The notes under the pieces are model-generated. The model did not search any database. It was not told the origin of the DNA and saw nothing but the letters and a program-made list of their open reading frames with translations. Positions 61,648 to 64,000 of a stretch of 64,000 nt of DNA are shown here, piece after piece; within the stretch, counting starts at the first letter, position 1, and the number at the start of each line of letters is the position of its first letter. The DNA is from Histidinibacterium aquaticum. GTDB lineage: Bacteria; Pseudomonadota; Alphaproteobacteria; Rhodobacterales; Rhodobacteraceae. The stretch spans positions 1 to 64,000 of the forward strand of contig NZ_VYQE01000001.1 in the NCBI RefSeq assembly GCF_008710275.1, in the 5' to 3' direction. A program made the position numbers and the translations under genes.

Positions 61648-64000
61648 TCAGAAGGGAACGTCGTCCGCCTGTGCGGCCGGGACGACGAAGCGCGCGACGA
61701 CCTTCTTCGCGCCGGCCTTGTCGAACTCGATCTCGAGCTTGTCGCCTTCCAGCCCCATGACCTCGCCGTAGCCGAACTTCTGGTGAAAGACGCGATCCCC
61801 GACCGAGTAGGCCGAGACAGCCTCGAGGTCGATCGTCATGGTCCGGCTCTCCTTCGGCTGCGCCATGGGCCGCTGCTGCGCCCTGGACTGCATCCGTTTC
61901 CAGCCGGGAGAGTTGTAGACATCCGCCCGCGAGGCCTTCTCGTGCAGGTTCGAGCCCGCCATCCCCTGCAGCACAGGTGAGGCCGCGGCCATCCCTGCCG
62001 CGCCGTAGCCGCCGCCGTAGAGGCCGGGCGGGGTCAGGACCTCCACATGCGCCTCCGGGAGTTCGTCGATGAACCGCGAGGGCAGCGCGGACTGCCACTG
62101 CCCGTAGACCCGCCGGTTCGCGGCAAAGGAGATGGTGCAGAGCATTTCCGCCCGGGTGATCCCGACGTAGGCCAGCCGCCGCTCTTCCTCGAGTCCCTTG
62201 AGGCCGCTCTCGTCCATCGACCGCTGCGAGGGAAAGAGCCCGTCCTCCCACCCCGGGAGGAAGACCGCCGGGAACTCCAGGCCCTTCGCCGCGTGCAGCG
62301 TCATGATCGAGACCTTCGCGCCTTGCTCCTCGCTGCCATTGTCCATGATGAGCGCCACGTGCTCGAGGAAGCCCTGCAGGTTCTCGAATTCTTCGAGCGC
62401 CTTCACGAGCTCCTTGAGGTTCTCAAGCCGCCCGGGCGCCTCCGGCGTCTTGTCGTTCTGCCACATGGCCGTGTAGCCGGACTCGTCGAGGATCATCTCC
62501 GCGAGCTCGACGTGGGTATCTGCCTCGGCGGTCACCTGCCCGTGCCAGCGGTCCAGGGACTGGACCAGGATGCCGAGCTCCTTGAGACCCTTCCCCTTCA
62601 GAAGCCCGTTCTCCACGCAGAGCCGCGCGCCCTCCACGAGGCTCACGCCATTGTCGCGGGCCGCGCGCTGGATGGTCTGGATCGCCTTGTCGCCGAGGCC
62701 CCGCTTGGGCGTGTTCACGATCCGCTCGAACGCGAGATCGTCGTCCGGCGAGACGGCGAGCCGGAAGTAGGCCATGGCGTCGCGAATCTCCATCCGCTCG
62801 TAGAAGCGCGGACCGCCGATGACGCGGTACGGCAACCCGATGGTCAGGAACCGGTCCTCGAAGGCGCGCATCTGGTGCGATGCGCGCACGAGGATCGCCA
62901 TGTCGTCCAGGCTCATCGGATCGAGGCCGCGGGTGCCACCCTGCATCGCCTCGATCTCCTCGCCGATCCAGCGGGCCTCCTCCTCGCCGTCCCAATGGCC
63001 GATGAGCCGGACCTTCTCGCCGTCCTCGCCCGCCGTGTAGAGCGTCTTGCCCAGCCGTCCCTTGTTGGCGGCGATCACCCCGCTGGCAGCGGCGAGGATA
63101 TGGCCGGTCGAGCGGTAGTTCTGTTCCAGGCGGACGACCACCGCCCCGGGAAAATCCTTCTCGAATCGGAGGATGTTGCCCACCTCGGCGCCGCGCCAGC
63201 CGTAGATCGACTGGTCGTCGTCGCCCACGCAGCAGATGTTCTTGTGCCCAGCCAGAAGCCGCAGCCAGAGGTACTGGGCGACGTTGGTATCCTGGTACTC
63301 GTCGACGAGGATGTACTTGAACCAGCGCTGGTAGCGGGCGAGCACGTCCTCGTATTTCTGAAAGATGGTGACCATGTGCAGCAGCAAGTCGCCGAAATCC
63401 ACGGCGTTCAGCTCTCGCAGGCGGGCCTGGTACTCGGCGTAGAGGCCTTGCGCGCGCCCGTCGAAGGCCGAGGCCTCCGCCGCCGGGACCTTGTCCGGCG
63501 TCCAGGCGCGGTTCTTCCAGTTGTCGATGATCCCCGAGAGCATCCGGGGCGGCCAGCGTTTCTCGTCGATGTTCGCGGCGACGATCAGCTGCTTGAGCAG
63601 ACGCTGCTGATCGTCGGTGTCGAGAATCGTGAAGTTGGACTTCAGCCCGACCAGCTCCGCATGTCGGCGCAGGAGCTTCACGCAGATCGCGTGGAAGGTG
63701 CCGAGCCAGGGCATCCCCTCGACCGTCTGCCCGAGCATGCGTCCGATCCTGGACTTCATCTCGCGCGCGGCCTTGTTGGTGAAGGTCACCGAGAGAATCT
63801 CGTCCGGGCGCGCCTTGCCCTGCGCCAGCAGGTGCACGATCCGCGCGGTCAGGGCCTTGGTCTTGCCGGTCCCCGCGCCCGCCAGCATCAGGACCGGCCC
63901 CTCCAGTGTCTCCGCCGCCTCGCGCTGAGCCGGGTTGAGATCGTCGAGGTAAGGGGTCGGACGTGCGGCCGCGGCCCGCTGGGAAAGCGGAACGGCGCCC
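61648..64000 (-). CDS. UvrD/PcrA-type DNA helicase (5' end outside window)
   Basis: At least 783 codons; the frame stays open to the window edge, so the true start lies beyond 64000. Upstream of the ATG at 63888 the frame reads PYLDDLNPAQREAAETLEGP, the usual N-terminal Q motif. Walker A is LAGAGTGKTKALTAR; motif II is ILVDEYQDTN; motif III VGDDDQSIYGWRG; motif V TLHAAKGLEFPAVFLPG; motif VI EERRLAYVGITRA. The C-terminal Tudor-like tail (VFHQKFGYGEVMGLEGDKLE) binds RNA polymerase in PcrA. It unwinds DNA 3'-5' in mismatch and excision repair. Confidence 0.95.
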   Translation of the reverse strand, partial: GAVPLSQRAAAARPTPYLDDLNPAQREAAETLEGPVLMLAGAGTGKTKALTARIVHLLAQGKARPDEILSVTFTNKAAREMKSRIGRMLGQTVEGMPWLGTFHAICVKLLRRHAELVGLKSNFTILDTDDQQRLLKQLIVAANIDEKRWPPRMLSGIIDNWKNRAWTPDKVPAAEASAFDGRAQGLYAEYQARLRELNAVDFGDLLLHMVTIFQKYEDVLARYQRWFKYILVDEYQDTNVAQYLWLRLLAGHKNICCVGDDDQSIYGWRGAEVGNILRFEKDFPGAVVVRLEQNYRSTGHILAAASGVIAANKGRLGKTLYTAGEDGEKVRLIGHWDGEEEARWIGEEIEAMQGGTRGLDPMSLDDMAILVRASHQMRAFEDRFLTIGLPYRVIGGPRFYERMEIRDAMAYFRLAVSPDDDLAFERIVNTPKRGLGDKAIQTIQRAARDNGVSLVEGARLCVENGLLKGKGLKELGILVQSLDRWHGQVTAEADTHVELAEMILDESGYTAMWQNDKTPEAPGRLENLKELVKALEEFENLQGFLEHVALIMDNGSEEQGAKVSIMTLHAAKGLEFPAVFLPGWEDGLFPSQRSMDESGLKGLEEERRLAYVGITRAEMLCTISFAANRRVYGQWQSALPSRFIDELPEAHVEVLTPPGLYGGGYGAAGMAAASPVLQGMAGSNLHEKASRADVYNSPGWKRMQSRAQQRPMAQPKESRTMTIDLEAVSAYSVGDRVFHQKFGYGEVMGLEGDKLEIEFDKAGAKKVVARFVVPAAQADDVPF

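Overview
The window is high-GC chromosomal DNA from an alphaproteobacterium, almost certainly a member of Rhodobacterales (Rhodobacteraceae). The evidence is a complete 14-subunit nuo (complex I) cluster with the accessory genes typical of that order (DUF5333, DUF5337, helix-hairpin-helix proteins, carboxymuconolactone-decarboxylase-like protein), nuo followed by birA-coaX-rnj, a GapR/DUF2312 gene, Hint-domain and ExoD proteins, and GC-rich intergenic repeats of a recurring type. No database search was run; all names rest on reading the translated sequence.

Region 1 (1-18946) is a genomic island of about 18.8 kb. A 53-bp direct repeat (71-123 and 18871-18923) marks its ends; the right copy is the 3' part of an intact tRNA-Thr(UGU) gene. 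A P4-type tyrosine integrase (315-1562) sits just inside the left end, and a 19-bp tandem motif occurs near both ends as expected for integrase arm sites. The left flank holds the last 18 codons of an amino-acid-type ABC transporter ATPase. Cargo: small early genes (AlpA-like regulator, winged-helix regulator), a divergent vsr / C5-cytosine methyltransferase pair, and a long leftward operon with overlapping or closely spaced genes: a 103-aa protein, a 794-aa sigma factor, a MORC-type GHKL ATPase, a Z1 ATPase, a DUF4420 PD-(D/E)XK nuclease, an AIPR protein and a 346-aa unknown. MORC + Z1 + nuclease + Dcm + Vsr is a recognised predicted restriction/defence constellation. The striking part is the sigma factor, which combines N-terminal ankyrin repeats, a full RpoD-like core and a C-terminal GcrA-like DNA-binding domain. 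It also shares an acidic motif with the 346-aa protein at the other end of the operon. I regard this as the most likely undescribed system here: a defence operon that encodes its own chimeric sigma factor.

Region 2 (18991-31070) is housekeeping and transport: an FbpB-type iron(III) permease and FbpC-type ATPase separated by four other genes (an unknown protein, a SAM methyltransferase, GapR, a small membrane protein), then an SDR protein, a Hint protein, release factor 3, ExoD, an OsmC protein and a DEAD-box helicase.

Region 3 (31095-54672) is one long leftward gene block: nuoA-B-C-D, lipoprotein, nuoE (with a C-terminal helix-hairpin-helix extension), two more helix-hairpin-helix proteins, two small membrane proteins, nuoF, [a small opposite-strand gene and a repeat], DUF5333, nuoG, lipoprotein, nuoH-I, a CMD protein, nuoJ, a secreted protein, two micro-proteins of 26 and 24 aa, nuoK-L-M-N, then birA, coaX and RNase J. 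Most neighbours overlap by 4 bp or lie within about 100 bp. A sigma70-like promoter precedes nuoA.

Region 4 (54757-64000) carries a DegT/DnrJ-type aminotransferase, a phosphoglycolate phosphatase-like HAD enzyme, glmU-glmS (UDP-GlcNAc synthesis), a lipoprotein, moaA (molybdenum cofactor) and a UvrD/PcrA-type helicase that runs off the right end.
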